A DNA stretch of 64,000 bases from positions 11,153,395-11,217,394 of the forward strand of contig OX439049.1 of NCBI GenBank assembly GCA_949317995.1. Reading direction: 5' to 3'. The translations under genes were made by a program, and so were the position numbers. Source of the stretch: Acholoe squamosa. Taxonomy: Eukaryota > Annelida > Polychaeta > Phyllodocida > Polynoidae. Position 1 is the stretch's first letter. The number at the start of each line of letters is the position of its first letter. Of this stretch, positions 11,851-24,900 are shown piece after piece. The notes under the pieces are model-generated. The model did no database searches. It was not told the origin of the DNA and saw nothing but the letters and a program-made list of their open reading frames with translations.

Positions 11851-13082
11851 AGAAGAGGAGGTGCTTACCTAAAATCAATAGAGCATCCAAATTTGAACCC
11901 CAACTGTTTTCTGTGCACCTAAATCTGTGAGATCATCACTTTATGTGCCACAGTAGTGACTATCTTTATGACTATTATGTGACTAATACATATAGTCATC
12001 TGACTATTGGGGTCAAAATATGCTGGTTTAGTCACTTCTGACTATAGGTTTTATTATCAGTGTACTCAAGAGACTGTTCCTTATCATGACCTTAAAATGA
12101 GTCCACCTCAGGTGATAAAGGTATTTGAACATTTCATTTACCTGTCCTGAGCTGGTTAGACATAATTATCAGACTGTAGTACCATAGTGGTCCATTTGAG
12201 TGCCTAGTCATTGAATGAACACCAATCGCAAATAACCACCAGGGAATAGCAACATTGAAATTGAAGGCTACCCATGAGCACAGAACGTAGAACCAATATT
12301 GAAATAATGTTGATCAAAATTATTTCAATGTTTAATCGACTTTCTTTGCCGACTGGGTAAGACCCCTAACTAAGACTTGGACAAGTACCCCTCTTGAAAA
12401 ATAGTCTTAAGTAGAGCCCAGTTAAAATCTATAAACACCAGGATGCTTATAGTGCATTTCAATTACAAGGTGAAGCTCATACGATATAAGGCACACCCTG
12501 AGGTGATGCCAGACTTATAGGGGACACCTAGAGCTTGACTTTAGCGACATACTAATGTATTGTAATGTAATGAACTCCCATAAATGGCATAGGTGGCATG
12601 GCATACCCATAGTTATAGACATAATGTCATGTTTTAATAAGGTAGAGCTAGAACTACTCTGTGCACAACACCCTTACATGAGGCAATGTGGTCAGTCATA
12701 TTTTAAAATCACAATGGAAGATAGTACAGTTCATCTCACTATCCTTATCATGTTTATCATACACACATCATATGGGAATATACATACATTGTGTGATAAA
12801 GCCACTTTCAAGCAGTCCTCTGTCACAACACTTACAGAGCAGAGTGAGTATTCCATCTTCAGTTTAGTTATACCTGTAATTAGGAAAGAGAGATTTGTTG
12901 AGCCTTATAAATGTATGAGGTATAAGGATAAAACTAAATCTTCAAGGGTGTGCCTTATAGGTTTGACATATACCCAGGGCACAGCTTCTATCATTTATGT
13001 CTATGCAAGGCACCCCTTAAATATGAAGTGCACCTCAGCCAACAAAGCACTGGTACACATTAAAGACGTTTCTTTATGATCC
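11851..13082. other. No gene recognised
   Basis: AT-rich sequence. It includes an open frame of 174 codons (12555-13079, +) with no recognisable domain, irregular composition and no splice-site context, which I regard as chance. Words containing TAGTCA/TGACTA are frequent at 10480-10560 and 11950-12050. Confidence 0.5.
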
Positions 13083-13357
13083 CACCTGGAAGGCATTTCT
13101 CAAGATGGTACGACTAGACCCCCTTCAAGTCATAGTGAGATCCCTCAGTTAAATGTGATAACAGCCCTGCATCTAGTGGTCACCAATAATTGCACTGGTA
13201 CGACTGCCCTACCAAACCCAATGTAATTACTGCCTTAAGTGCTGATCGTACAGAGTAGTAATTGTGTGTCACCTACGATCACCCACTCTGATATTGAGGG
13301 TTTCAAGTCGTACTAGTTGTGTCTAGTCATACCATCTCGAGAAATGCCCTCCTGGTC
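13083..13357. mobile_element. MITE, about 275 bp
   Basis: Terminal inverted repeats of about 35 bp: left CCTGGAAGGCATTTCTCAAG then ATGGTACGACTAGAC; right GTCTAGTCATACCATCTCGA then GAAATGCCCTCCTGG. It lies about 110 bp upstream of the MFSD4 start codon, so it sits in the promoter or 5' UTR region. Confidence 0.8.
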
Positions 13358-13466
13358 CTTTATCATTGACAAATGGTATACGATGTTTACAATGTTGTTC
13401 CAACAGAAATTACTGTATTTGTGTTAGATGGTACTTTCTTTTTATAGTTTGTAGGCAAATTTAGAA

Positions 13467-15716
13467 ATGGACAAACCTCAGGAAAATACCATTCCTGATG
13501 AAAGCCCTGTCTCCAATGGACATATAAAGAAGGGATATTCATTACCAAACTTAAACCCAAAGTTAGATGAAGAGTCTGAGATCTTCATTACGCTGTCAGG
13601 GTGTGACACTAACATAAAGACATCTAAAAGGAAATGCTGTGGTCTTGCAAAAGCAGCCAAAACAGTTGCAGCCTTTGGAACTTTTGTCAGTTTGGTAAGT
13701 TTCTTATAAAAGATTTTGAACATGTCTATTTTGGGTGATACACAGACACAGAATGATTAAGTAGAAGAGTATCTAATCCTTTCTATATATTTTTCTTCAT
13801 TGCTTCTTCAAGAGGTGTGGGGGGCATTTCCCACAGATTCTGGAATTTCCTTCTCCCTCACAGGTAGAAAGTCAAACAAAAAGACAGTCCTTTACTCTGG
13901 GCCCAGCGAAGCACAATGCATATTGCTATCATATTTGATTGAATCACGATCTACAGGGTCTTTTCTCATCTATAATTGGATCCTCACTGCTTGACCTTGA
14001 AACCAGCACCAAAGCCAGCTCTGACCAGATGGCCCTGCTTTATACATGGCAGAACCTTGGGTGTCTACCTGCTGTCCTCCTGTCTGGAGTTCTGGCTGAC
14101 AGGTTCAACAATGAGGCACAAATTGGACTGGCCATGTTAGCACTAGCTGCTGTATCTGTCTCAGTTCCATTCTGTGCAAATTATGCAGTATTGTCTATAG
14201 TGATGGCTTTGCTTGGAACTTGCCTTGGCTTCATAGGAGGAGGTATGTCTTGTTGTTTTGAATCTTAATTCTTATCAATGCCAGTTCTCATTCACCAATG
14301 AGATATGTAGATGGGATGATTGGCATCCCAGCTGAATTCCTGTGCTTTTTAAGACAAACTAAAATAAATATATTTTCTGATATACTTCAACGATGATAGA
14401 ATTTAATCAGTTGACTTATTGTATGAAAGGCTTGTATACATGAGCCAAATGAAATTGTTTAAAACTCAAACTCAAAACTCTTTTAATAAATTGCTTTACT
14501 ATTGTATACTTGAATAAATTTGATGTGGCTAAATCACAGACAATTCAATATCATATCTATGATCGAAGAAAACTTCAGCTCATATGTACTGGTTCAAAGA
14601 CAAATGCTACTTTTTTTTATCAGAAAAAGAATTTCATAATTAGCTAATAGAATGAATCTTATATTTACAGGTTCTACTCACTACGTAATGTCATTATGGG
14701 ATGCCCCATCTGCTGTCTTGGGCCTCCACTTATTTTGTTCACTGGGGTCTACTATAGGGCCCTTGATATCAAATTCATTCCAAGGGAACTTTGTGGATGA
14801 CAAGTTAATTGCCTTTAACCATACAAATAGGACCATACAAAATAACCTGGGGTCAGATGGTAACTTTAGCCTCATTTCAAAGGGAATGGTTTCTAGTAAG
14901 GTGAAAAACACACTGTGGAATTTGAGTGTTGACCTCTCCTCTCATGAAAATCCAGGTGTAGGCTTATATCCTAATTTCATCTATCCATATCTAATCATGG
15001 GCACATTTGATGTATTTGTTGCAATGCTATTTTTTATACTCTTTCTAATGATGTGTCGACAGGCACAGCTGAATCCACTGAGTGAGGAAGCCCGGAAAGA
15101 GAAAGCAAGGACTGAGATAGGTATCAGCAGAGCAAGGAGATTTATGCTGATGATTTTGTACTGCATGTTCTTTTTCTTTTATGGTGGTATAGAAGTCGCA
15201 TATGGAGGTCTCGTTGTTATTTACTCCTACAAGATACTTAATATTGCCAAGAGCACCAGTACTATTGTGAATGCTGCATTCTTTGGAGCTCTATCTGCAG
15301 GACGGATATTTGGTATCTTCATCACTAAGTTTGGCTACCTGAGAGTCAACATAGGTATTTGCATTAGCCTTGGTGTCATTGGCATGGTGGGACTAAGCAC
15401 ATTAGCCACTGCACATTTCAGTATAATATGGATCAGTTCTGTTCTTCTTGGCATGGCTTTGTCCACTATTGCTGGTAATTTTCTTGTTTTAACAAAGAGG
15501 TCCCTTAACTTGTCTTCACGTTCAACTTCTGTCCTTATGCTCTTTTTGTATCTGGGTATGATGTTAGTTCCTGCTGCTGTTAGTGCTATATTCAAACAAT
15601 GGGGGACCCACATGTTCCCATACACAATGTTAACCTGTATATCTATGATGATGTTACTCTTTGTGGCAACTGTTCTTCTTACCTGTGGCACATTCAAGCC
15701 TCAAGCAAATCTCTAA
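13467..15716 (+). CDS. MFSD4: MFS transporter, MFSD4 / NaGLT1 family
   Basis: Three exons, 13467-13694, 13957-14242 and 14671-15716 (donors GTAAGT and GTATGT; acceptors CTACAG and TTTACAG; phases 0 and 1), encode 519 residues, close to the usual length of about 510 for this family. The start ATG has an in-frame TAG 15 bp upstream. Seen: a soluble N-terminus of about 70 residues, then 12 hydrophobic segments. The MFS motif between helices 2 and 3 is SGVLADRFNNE, and FIGGGSTHYVMSLW bridges exons 2 and 3. A long loop between helices 5 and 6 carries several N-glycosylation sequons (NHT, NRT, NFS, NLS), as expected for an extracellular loop. The basic stretch ARKEKARTEIGISRARR precedes helix 7. 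Known of the family: plasma-membrane transporters, of which NaGLT1 (MFSD4B) is a sodium-dependent glucose transporter. Substrate here is inferred only. No frameshifts; it looks functional. Confidence 0.9.
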
Positions 15717-17090
15717 TGTACCTGGAACTCAGTCAACCTTTGTTGGCTGTGAATAGTGCAAATTTACCAAGGGAATTATGTATATATGTCATTATAGCCT
15801 ACTGAATGTTAATGTCATAATGATAGAAATGGGGATATTGACTAACAACAACACATGCAGTGTTTCAGGTTGCCATGGTGACCAAATTTTTTTTTTATAT
15901 TTGTATTGAATAGGGCATTCTAACGGCTTTCAAAAAATGTAATATGAAATATATATCAAAACAGTATGTTCATTGATGACAAAAAGTATATATCAGTGTG
16001 ATTACTGTCTATTAATGATTGGTTTTGAACTTTTTCCCTGAAATTCACAACTTTTGTGACTATGGGACCAGAGCCTTTATGAGGCATATTCTTGGTTTAA
16101 GGTATTTGGGTTTATATATTTTAGCAGCAAATTAAACACATTTCCCTTATTCCTATATACAAGTGTGATATAGTTAATGAAAGCTCTTAATGCCCTCTTT
16201 ATGAATCTGGCAATAACTCATATATTTTGTTCAGCGACTTTGTAAGGATGGGTCACATATAGGTTAGTATACATATACCGGGTATTTATTTGCAGAGGAA
16301 TGTTTAATACAAAGGTGCAATGTCCAAGTGTAGGTAAGAAAAGCACTTTGTATAATTACTTCTAGTAGTTCCATAACTAGGTAGGGAATTCTATGTGTCC
16401 TACACAGACTGCTGAATTATTGCAATACCTCACATATGAGGTGCATCTCGCATATTAGGTGCATCCCACATATTAGATGCACCTAGAATTCATAGATATA
16501 ATTATCAGAAAAATAAAAAATCACATAGCTTCCGTTCTAGTAAATGAACCTTCATGCTTCAAAATCCTATGGGTAGTTTAACGCTCCCCACGCCCCTTCA
16601 TTCCGATTTACATGAGAAGGGAAGCCTTAAGGACATTATATAAACACATATTTCCCACACCTTTAAGGTGCACCAGGGGTCCATCCTACCACACAAGGAT
16701 TTTATTTCTGATTTGTTTTTATTTAACCAAAGACTTACAACACACCATGCATAAATAACAAAGAATCTCAGTAATTATATAAATAAATTGGACTTTTTTA
16801 TTATGAAATGTGACATTTTATCTGTATAGGATTAAGAAACCATCAAAGAGCTTTAGGATAGGAGACAGAATTAAATTTTATGAAAAAGGTGTGAAATTCG
16901 CTTGACATTTGTTTCCAATTGACCAACTGAGGCTACTGCAAGCAAAAGACATGTTCTTTCTGATTAAAGGTTCAGTGCCCAAGTCACTCAGGTAACAAAC
17001 CACTCAAGGAGATGGGTCATAGTTTACTTCCTGTGTAAAATCTAACTCTTTTTTTGAGACCAGTACTTGGAAATGAAACTACAGAGCCCG
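15717..17090. other. MFSD4 3' flank, no further gene
   Basis: AT-rich 3' UTR or intergenic sequence. At 16431-16485 an 18-bp unit around CATATTAGGTGCATC is repeated three times in tandem with changes. No other gene is visible. Confidence 0.55.
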
Positions 17091-17542
17091 GGAGAGGACA
17101 TCTGTTTTCTACATATTTTTATCTGAAGTTCGTTTTCGCAAGTTAAATTTTCGTTTTCGCAAGTTTTATTTTCGTTTCCGCAAGTTTTATTTTTGTTTCC
17201 GCAAGTTTCATATTCGTTTTGGCAACCTTTGTTTTCGTTTTCACATCTTATACTTTTAGTTGCACAACTTAATAGCTTTCTTGTGCATGGTCAATCAATT
17301 TTGGATGTTATGTTGTGGAAACAAAGATATAAGTTGCGGAAATGAAAAATAAAATTTGCAGAAATGAAATATAACTTGTGAAAACGAAAATAAAAAGTTG
17401 CAAAAATGTAAATAAAAGTTGCGGAAACGGAAATACTACTTGCGGAAACGAAAATACTACTTGCGGAAATGAAAATACTTCTTACAGAAACAAACTCTAG
17501 AAATAAATGTGTAGAAAACAGATGTCCTTTTCAGGGCTCCGT
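17091..17542. mobile_element. Foldback element, copy 2
   Basis: Same family as 75-577. Left end ACAGAGCCCGGGAGAGGACA then TCTGTTTTCTACA; right end TGTAGAAAACAGATGTCC then the complement of ACGGAGCCCTGA. The internal blocks are again CGTTTTCGCAAGTT-type units on the left and inverted GTTGCGGAAACGAAAAT-type units on the right. Confidence 0.8.
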
Positions 17543-19666
17543 ATAAACCTCCCCAAAAGTTCCCCCCAAGCAGAACAGGGTGTTTGGCAGGGATATTGGA
17601 GTCATAGCTTTACAGAGGTTTTTTTCCCAGTCATATGGGCCTACAATATGCTGGATTGCTGCTTGTGCTGCTATCAAAAATAGGTTGATATACCTGTAAA
17701 GTTTATTTACTGTATTAATTCTCATAAGCCAAGCGATACCCCGTAATATATCATATACATTATAGCCCCATTGACAACCACCAGTTGGTGGCACCGCCAC
17801 ATTACATCATCATATTATGCAAGCATGCCTTATTGGCTCTGATGTAACCAATCACTCTACTTTATGCTAATTACGTGAGGCCAGTGTGTGGTCCAGCACC
17901 TGCTTGTTGCATCATAAAAGCATGTACCACAAGTGTTGAGACTCACTTATTCCTGAAAGTAGTAATTCCAGTACTACAAATACATATACATAATACATAT
18001 AAGCACCTCTGCCTATCAAAGTATTGACAATTTTATTATTGTTGAACCTATATACTGCATATGAACAAACTAGTGCCCTCCAAAGTCACACTTGTTACCA
18101 TGTGAATTCTGGTTAAATGCAGGCTACACTGTTTCACATCAATTGTCCTCTTTCAATTCACTAAAACATTTCATATTGACTATCTTAACCTATGGATAGC
18201 AATTAGAATAAAAAAAAAGAATTATAATAATTTGATGAGAACATGCAAAACAAACTAATTTCAATTGCTTGAACCTGTGCATTACCCATACCACTTGTCA
18301 AAGCTAGATCTGTACTACTCATACCAGTGAGAAGCATTACCCATAGCCTACCACTTGCAAAAAGAGACCTATCATTCTTGGTCTTCTCCATAGATATTAC
18401 ACTCACTGATTGATGTTCATATGACTTGCAATACATTACACATATCGAGCAAAAATTTTAAATCAAGCAGTACAGTAGGGTAGCAATTGTATCTTTCCTT
18501 ATGAGTAGAAATAGCCGGCTGCCATTTGTGGTATCGGTGACCTTGGGGAGAAGGGCACCTGAACTCCACTAGATGGGGGTTTTTGATCTCCAATCACAGT
18601 TTATGTTCCAAACATCTGTATAAGAGAGACAGGCGGTAGAGCATTGGGGTGGTAGGGTGCCCCCTTGTGAGTAAGGGTGAAAACAGGGGATGATTGACAG
18701 GTAACTTCTTAGACATGGCCTGCTTGTATATGATGTCCACAACATATAGGCAGGTAGCCAGCCAAATAGAATTGTGCCATGCAGGGATCCATCATTTTAC
18801 ATATATCACAAAGGTGACAACAAATATGATGGAGCATTTTCTGGTGTTTTTTGGTAAAAGTTTACCCAAACAGCCTACCTGTTGACATTTATGTTTTCCA
18901 AGCCCAATTAGGCCTAAAATGCATGAGTGTCCAGCATGAGTGGCTAGTGGTGGTTTTCCGCACCTTTTTTTTGACAAACAATTATTGGTCAAAACAAAAC
19001 TGAGGGGAAAACAAATAGGACCAAGTCCTAAATTTTGAACCCCCCCCCCCCAATGAAATCAGACTAACATCTGTCACTTCAAGGAACTACAAGCATTCCA
19101 ACATGCTTGGACCAAGTCTACACAGTGTTAACCTAATGGGTCCACACTGGGGCTATTTTTATTTTATTCTAAAAAATAAAAAAGGCTGAAACTTGCACCC
19201 TTAAGGCTTGTGATGAGTCTATTGGTGAAACCAAACCATATTGTTATGAAAAGATATTCTGGAGAACATCCATGATATACAACAGTGTTTTCACACTTTA
19301 GGTGTACACACAAATCCCTCTATGTAGGGACTCACTCAAGTCTAGGCTGTGGGTTGTTTTTACCTGTGGCTGACCTTGACCTGACTCAGGGTCAAATGAT
19401 ATCCCAGAATCAGGACACACCTTAACAACAGTAAACAACTCACCTGGATACCTTTGTCCCTCTGAGTTCCCATGATGCACTAGAGAGTTTTGGAGGGAAG
19501 TCAAACCACCTGTTTCTCTGTAATTTTCGGTCAAGCAAGGGAAGCAGCACCTGCCTCGTCCACTAGACCGCCCGGTCTGAGTCCAATATGATGGAGCATG
19601 ATTTTCATAATTTTTAGCTTCAATATCTTCTCTAAGGATTAAAACAAATTTGCACAGAAGTGAACT
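17543..19666. other. No gene recognised
   Basis: AT-rich sequence with short open frames only. A C-tract lies at about 19040-19051. No domain, RNA gene or clear repeat boundary was found. Confidence 0.5.
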
Positions 19667-19805
19667 GTATAATAACTGAGTAATGAATGGATATCAGTCA
19701 ACGTATGAGTTGTATCCGTGGATAACTCACAAGCCATGAGTGTCTTATCCTATGTCTACAACTTATAAGTCGACTAATATCCAGTCCTTGCTAAGTTTAT
19801 TATAC
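19667..19805. mobile_element. Palindromic hairpin MITE
   Basis: Outer ends GTATAATAA and TTATTATAC are inverted copies, and so are the inner arms GGATATCAGTCAACGTATGA (19689) and the complement around 19757-19782. A short loop lies at the centre. Same architecture as 1401-1505. Confidence 0.65.
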
Positions 19806-20280
19806 TATTTATAAATAAATTCTCAATAAATAATCAATAGAATATCAATAAATACAAGTTGAAAAGAGAAAAAGGTTCTTTAGTGTCAGGGGTCTGGTGC
19901 ACTGGTGTGAGCCTGGAGCAGTAGAGAGCTTTATCACGGCAGTCACAGTTATGGAAGAGGCTGCAGGCAGCGCTGGGGAGATAACTCGCGAAGATAGAAT
20001 GGCATTTTCACACTTAGAATGTATGGGTGGTGTGACCCTCCTTCCCCCGGGCTGCAAAAGATATTATGCCCTGGTATACTGGATAGGGCATACACTGCAA
20101 AAATGGTGTTTAGATCCTAAACACAATTCTAAACATATTCTTGCAACGTTTTTGTAATCACATTAATTTCCTAAACATGTTTAGCCAAACATGCACACAT
20201 CCCGGAGATCTGATACTACAAAACATTTGTCACACAATACCATGTTAAGAGAAAGCCCTATGATTCACTTCCCAACAAAA

Positions 20281-20790
20281 ACATAATGCAGCAATTTAAA
20301 TTGATTGTAACTCGAAAAGCAATCAAAAGCAAATGGAAGATCGGCATTATCACCCCATATTCCTGTGGAATGAACTCCCTCAGGTTATTTGCACCACCAA
20401 CCATCCCTCTCCCTGCAGCCCATAGTGGTACTGCTGGTGCTGATGTCATAATCCGCACCACCTACAGAGTTTTCCCACCCTTTTTCTTTATTCGCACCAC
20501 ACCCCCAGAAAGGCGGCAATGTTGATACTTGTTGATCATTCTAGTACATTTCCTATGTGAAGTCATACAAAACTCACAGTCATCTCATAGCATTCTCATC
20601 AAGACATCTAAAATTCACCAAATGATATAAAAAAGCTAACTGATCCTGCATCATCTATACATGCCTTATAAAGAGTTTACCACTGTTTTGAAACATATAT
20701 CCCTGTTTTTATAGCTGTATTTGACAAAATGCCCTGGAACTCTTAAAATTGGCCCTCCTCCCCGTCGCCTATAACTCTTTTCGAGTTAAT
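20281..20790. mobile_element. Non-autonomous element, copy 1, with empty site
   Basis: This segment is present in copy 1 of the segmental duplication and absent from copy 2 (CAACAAAATACCATCCCAAG at about 27789), so the copy-2 sequence is an empty site. Landmarks: CAGCAATTTAAATTG, TAACTCGAAAAG, TTCGCACCACC, AAAGGCGG and, near the end, ATAACTCTTTTCGAGTTAA, which is inverted relative to TTAACTCGAAAAG. The same landmarks recur at 58281-58812 and 62485-63003. Confidence 0.72.
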
Positions 20791-21218
20791 AACATCCCAA
20801 GCAACACAAGTAGAATTTACACATAATCATGTGCCTCCCAATCCACATTGTTGCCTTTTTAATGCAACAGATATGAATATTTACATAACATAAAATAGAA
20901 TAGATTTGGTTCAACTTAAATCATAGCTGGTTGTATTAGTCTTTAAATACCATTTGTACCTTAGATCTGGAGAAATGCTATTCTTAATTCATGAGATTGT
21001 GCTAAACTTCACTCATCATATATTCACTTTCATCATGAATGTTTACATGCCTAAGAAATGGCCAAAGACTAAGGTGCTTGCTAGGCACATTTCTCTACTT
21101 GCATTTCACTCATTGGTTTTTGCATACAGGCAGTGAAAAGGGACGGCTACAACAGCACACTTAGAGGGAAAAGAGGAATGAAACCCCAGCCTTAGAATAT
21201 AGCTTATGACTGATGCAT

Positions 21219-21260
21219 CTGTGATTTATTACATGACATATGTCATGTTATAAATCACAG
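21219..21260. repeat. 42-bp palindrome, copy 1
   Basis: The arms CTGTGATTTATTACATGACA and TGTCATGTTATAAATCACAG pair with a single mismatch and a two-base centre. The duplicate at 28229-28270 is perfectly paired. Confidence 0.85.
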
Positions 21261-22592
21261 ATTGTCTAAATTTTGACACTCCTTTTTGGCATGAAGGCCT
21301 CAGAAAGTAGTTTCCATAATACCCCCTTTCACAGAGCTTGACAAGATCCTGTGTATCTACATTTCAAAAAGTCAGAGCAAGGATTACAAATGCAGTTTGT
21401 CGTATTCTTTATATTTCTTTTTGACAATGTGGGTTCTGGCTATCAGTCATTGTATCACACACTCACACCAGACAAGACTGATGTATATCTAACAGGAGGG
21501 AAAACAACTGAATACAATGCAGAAGTTACTGTGGATTTCACTTCCATGAAGTTGGGTAGGACTAAGGGTTTTAGGGATTATATGTACTCTAAACACAAAG
21601 GTAGTGATAGGGGGCACCAGGCAGGCACAACACTAACACCTGGTGTAGCAGAGTCAGAAGTCTATACAAAACTACTTAAAACCCCCCAAAAAGATGTCAA
21701 CGGTGTGAGATAACTGAAAGTACTCTGTGGTATACTTGTCTTTTTAGTTTCTTTACCTTTATGGAAATAATCAAAAGCCTACACATAAACTTGTTTCTAG
21801 TTTTATCTTTTGTTACAGCCATACTCTCTTGAAGTTGAACATTGTGGCCCTTCTTCAATTGCCAAAATATGCATAATTATGTATAACGGCTAAAGGCTTC
21901 GTGTCCATGGTATGCAAATACAAACGGTGTGTCGTAGGTGCTTCATTGGAGCAACAGGCCAAACCTTCTATGAAAGTGGCATCCCTGTAGGTCTGACTTT
22001 CCCTGTTTTATTCATTCATCATGCTACCAAAAGAGCAGATGAACACTGAATTACTCACTACATCAGCTGTTAAAGGTTAAGAATGGCTTGTATGTTACAT
22101 AAGTATTGCGTAATTTGATGATGTGGGATCACATACCACCCTGCATTCCTCTCATCTGAGCCTGAGAAAAGCTGGTGGATAAAAGAAAATCGGAAATTTG
22201 TGAATTTAAATACAAGCGAAAATGTTTTTTAAAGCAAATTCGCGAAAATTTATACACGAAAAATATCTATGTTTACAGTACTCACCCTCCCAACCCACCT
22301 ATGCCTCCTGCAACACAGTCAGAAGGTCCAGGAAATGCTATTGATGTTCAATAACAAGAGTTTCCATGGGGCCGGTGTGGGCTGAGAGGGGTTGTAGGGA
22401 GGGGTTGTGGTATGGGGAGTGATGAGAACTTAGTTGTAAATGCCAGCAGTTAGTAGTGTCATACAAGAATTATGTGCATGATCAAGTTGTCATATGAGAG
22501 TACTCATATGACAAGTGGTTTATATGAGATGAAACTCTAGATTGATTCCAGTTATCCCTGGTTTGTTCAAGCTTGGCAGTAGTTATGCATTA

Positions 22593-23703
22593 TTATAACA
22601 CGGTTAGAGAGTTTTCAGTGCCGAAAATGGATAATATCGATTCCTATATCTGGCGATAGAGCACCCAAAATTCACGGCGAGCGGACAGCGGGGCGGACAT
22701 GTTGAAACCTACCGCAAGACGAAAGTAAATTCTCCATTTTTGAAGCTTATAGACCAAATATAGCGAAATCCTTTGGACATAACATAGTTGAAACCATATT
22801 CTACCTCTCTGTCGACTAGATTCCTTGATATTATGGCTGTATTTGATATAAAAAATATTAAACTTTTGAATCGAGCGACTTGCCGTGCATCTTCCCCGTT
22901 ATGTAAACACTACAGGTGCTGCCGCCTGGTGTGTACAGAATGGATTATATTTTAGACTGGCGCAGCCCTGTCTCGACGTGTTCACAGTAGTAGGTACACT
23001 GAAACCCGCTGGCGCTCTCCGTGCCTAGTGGCCGCTAGCGCTATATGGCACTGTTATTTGGATCCGCCAAAAGTGGCTGGAAGTGGCTTGAGCCTCAAAC
23101 CCCCTGTTTTGTTCTGTTTTTCAAAAGATGGCTTTCTCTTCCTACTGTTGAGTGGAAATGTATAGGGTTTGGACAAGAAAAAAAATAGATATATAATGTA
23201 TATCATATACCAATATTTAGTAGATTTTATACACAAAGGTTTGAGACTACAGGTGCTCAAATCAAAACAACCCAAAAGCAAAGTCAAATTCTCAAGGCCA
23301 TTTGTAACAGACTTTCAGGACATGTTACTCCTTTAATTGTTGGAAGTAAACAATCATTTCTTATCTGGCTGTAGATTATTATCATAGAAGTAGCCTGGTA
23401 AGGTGTAAATGTTGTAGGGATATCTGTAATATGCCAAACTGGAATGTAAACAAACTCATTTCTACCGCACGGACCGACAGCAGCTGACGTCACGTGAACA
23501 CAGCGCCTTCTGAATCCGGGCGCTGTGAGACACGGACGTAAGTAGTAGGTCTATGAGAGTTGGAGTTTGAGGAGTTCACCAGCCTAAGCATACGACAACA
23601 TGAAACCAAGATGGCGGAGGGCCGTCTTGTCGACTCGCATAAGAAATGAATGGATTATATCATTTTTTAATACTTAGAATTAATGGTGGAAACCGTGTTA
23701 TAA
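22593..23703. mobile_element. TIR transposon, 1.1 kb, non-autonomous
   Basis: The ends are perfect 13-bp inverted repeats, TTATAACACGGTT at 22593-22605 and AACCGTGTTATAA at 23691-23703. Weaker similarity continues inward (GGATAATATCGAT versus the complement of TGGATTATATCATT). The interior is GC-richer than the surroundings and has no transposase-like frame. It lies in the part of duplication copy 1 that copy 2 lacks. Confidence 0.72.
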
Positions 23704-23706
23704 GAG

Positions 23707-23823
23707 TAATATATGTTTAGACTTGAACTCATGCCTTCCAGGGCTTATATAGGCACTCCGCTCCGCGTCGTGCCTATATCAAACCCTGAAAGGCATTCGT
23801 TCAAGTCTAAACATTATATATTA
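23707..23823. mobile_element. Palindromic hairpin MITE
   Basis: Arms of about 50 bp, TAATATATGTTTAGACTTGA ... TATATAGGCAC and its inverted copy, flank a 13-base GC-rich loop TCCGCTCCGCGTC. It directly abuts the right end of the 22593-23703 element. Confidence 0.8.
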
Positions 23824-24249
23824 CATTCATAATACAATGTCAATACACAATACAAGGCACTGTCCAATATGGGTTCTAGGTGGGTTCCCACCACCTAGCT
23901 CCAGGTCTGCTGATAGAGAGGTAATATAAATGTAAATAACTCTTGTAGATAGTCAGTTGGACATGACCTCTGGCCACTAGTGGGGTTTAGTCCTATGCCT
24001 GGAAGGCATAGTCTCTGGAAGGCATAGTCTAAGTCCCAGAGGAGAGTCCTGTAGGCCAGGAGGACTATGTGGTGCAGACCCTGGAGGTGATGGAGCATTG
24101 ATGGTGTCTCACTAGATGCTTGGTGGATTCTACCTTCCAGAGTCCAGCAGGTGGGTTTATATGCCCAGCCTTAGCCTCTGTCTGGTAAACATTTTGGCAC
24201 CAGCAGCATTTAGTGTTGCCACTGGAGATAAGTTCATTGGTCTTTCATG

Positions 24250-24900
24250 TCATCAGTGTTGAATGGGTGCCCCTATAAGCCTTGGGGCGTCCCTATTGTC
24301 CCGGAGGTTGGGGTCTCCAACTGCCGACTTGGCATGTTCGGCAGCCCACAGTTCGGCCGTGCTGCGTCTGGGCCTTTGTAACTGAACATGCGGGTAGCTG
24401 AACTTGTCAAGTACCGGCTGTCGCAGGTTGCATATCCGGGTCTGTGGCGCCCTCAGAGCTACAAACACTCTCGGTGGCGTAACTCGGTTAATAATGGGTC
24501 TTTTGACACCGGGTTAAGGCCATGAGGTGCGCCAAGGACTGGCCTTTCCAGGCCTTGGTCCTTTGTCTTGGTGCGGCATCGTGCAGCGGCATAGGCACGA
24601 CCAGAAGTTCATGATGTGTCACCCCTAGAGCCTATTGTTCATGTATTGTGGTCAGTGGACCTTGAGGTCGCACTGAATTGTCCATAACATTTATATATAT
24701 CATTGTTTATGGTCAGCGGACCAGGTGGTCGCAGAGTTTTCCATAATACTTATATAATATATATCTGGTGATCAGTGGACCATGAACGCTCATATAGAGT
24801 TATATGCATTTATGCCTCATATTATATGCATTAATATAATCATGTCACAATTTATGGCATTAATAAATTGTGGGTTACAGTAGGATGCTGGGATTTCCGC
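24250..24900. repeat. GC-rich unidentified repeat with short tandem units
   Basis: 24250-24620 is unusually GC-rich for the window and looks like a fragment of a mobile element, but shows no identifiable domain. It is followed at about 24645-24800 by three diverged tandem units of about 70 bp, each with GGTCAGTGGACC-type and CATAATACTTATATA-type parts. Confidence 0.4.

Noticed and set aside
12555..13079. 174-codon open frame, the longest single-exon frame outside recognised genes apart from the MFSD4 and DUF1647 exons
   Set aside because: No recognisable domain, erratic composition, no supporting splice or promoter context. Probably chance in AT-rich DNA.
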